Source of the DNA: Blastocatellia bacterium
GTDB taxonomy: Bacteria; Acidobacteriota; Blastocatellia; Pyrinomonadales; Pyrinomonadaceae
Length of the DNA stretch: 12,713 bases
Direction: 5' to 3'
NCBI GenBank assembly: GCA_003487805.1
Contig: DNNE01000119.1
Coordinates: 1-12,713 of the forward strand
Part shown: positions 12,639 through 12,713 of the stretch, piece after piece
Layout of the letters: each line of letters opens with the position of its first letter
Numbering within the stretch: position 1 is the stretch's first letter
Notes under the pieces: model-generated
Database searches by the model: none
Told to the model about the DNA's origin: nothing
The model's input: the letters and a program-made list of their open reading frames with translations, nothing else
Program-made: the position numbers and the translations under genes

Positions 12639-12713
12639 TCACTGCCAACCTCCGCCCAGTGCCTTATAAAGCTGCACCAATGAAAGCAGTTCGTTACGTT
12701 TCGTTTGCGCCAG
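12639..12713 (-). CDS. C-terminal end of a TolC/NodT-type efflux outer-membrane factor
   Basis: The last 24 codons of a minus-strand gene that continues past the right edge, ending in TGA at 12639-12641. The residues (LAQTKRNELLSLVQLY, then KALGGGWQ) match the very typical end of RND-pump outer-membrane lipoproteins of the OprM/NodT family, where the final coiled-coil helix is followed by LYKALGGGW. The family forms the outer-membrane channel of tripartite efflux pumps; the pump and adaptor genes presumably lie to the right. The sequence is too short to judge more. Confidence 0.75.
   Translation of the reverse strand: MAQTKRNELLSLVQLYKALGGGWQ

Overview
The window looks like a piece of a moderately GC-rich (mid-50s percent by eye) Gram-negative bacterial chromosome. 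Several genes resemble those of soil Acidobacteriota (Blastocatellia-like): the FmdE-like protein, the BioD-type P-loop protein, the short outer-membrane protein ending in phenylalanine, and abundant intergenic palindromes. That taxonomic guess is low confidence. I see no rRNA, tRNA, CRISPR array, transposase or phage gene.

Left, plus strand (1-5447): the last 42 codons of an upstream gene, possibly a molybdopterin oxidoreductase of the formate dehydrogenase type, are followed by a DUF1641 protein, an OFA-family (oxalate/formate type) MFS transporter, a long open frame that reads like a 4-TM membrane protein joined to a separate secreted coiled-coil protein, a VIT1/CCC1-type Fe/Mn transporter, and a beta-hydroxyacid dehydrogenase. 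From the MFS gene on, the genes overlap or lie within 70 nt of each other, so they probably form an operon. FDH, DUF1641 and OFA together suggest formate or oxalate metabolism, and the dehydrogenase could act on a C2/C3 semialdehyde, but the substrate is inference.

Middle, minus strand (5485-7573): an accessory islet of a nucleotidyltransferase, a DUF2281-like antitoxin overlapping a PIN (VapC-type) toxin by ATGA, and a visibly AT-rich gene for a membrane-anchored helical protein of unknown function. A 178-bp nested inverted repeat built on GCTCC/GGAGC hairpins (7709-7886) separates the islet from the next operon.

Right, minus strand (7898-12003): a compact run transcribed leftwards, in order: P-loop NTPase with a BioD-like GVSSEIGKT loop and a Cys cluster, tiny secreted/outer-membrane protein, single-domain response regulator, FmdE-like protein with zinc ribbon, second beta-hydroxyacid dehydrogenase, and aldo/keto reductase. 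FmdE and the P-loop protein plausibly serve Mo/W-pterin or formate enzymes, which would tie this operon to the left one.

Far right: a 635-nt non-coding stretch holds a perfect 23-bp-arm palindrome, a second copy of the element found at 708-773. Then comes the C-terminus of a TolC/NodT-type efflux outer-membrane factor on the minus strand (12639-12713).
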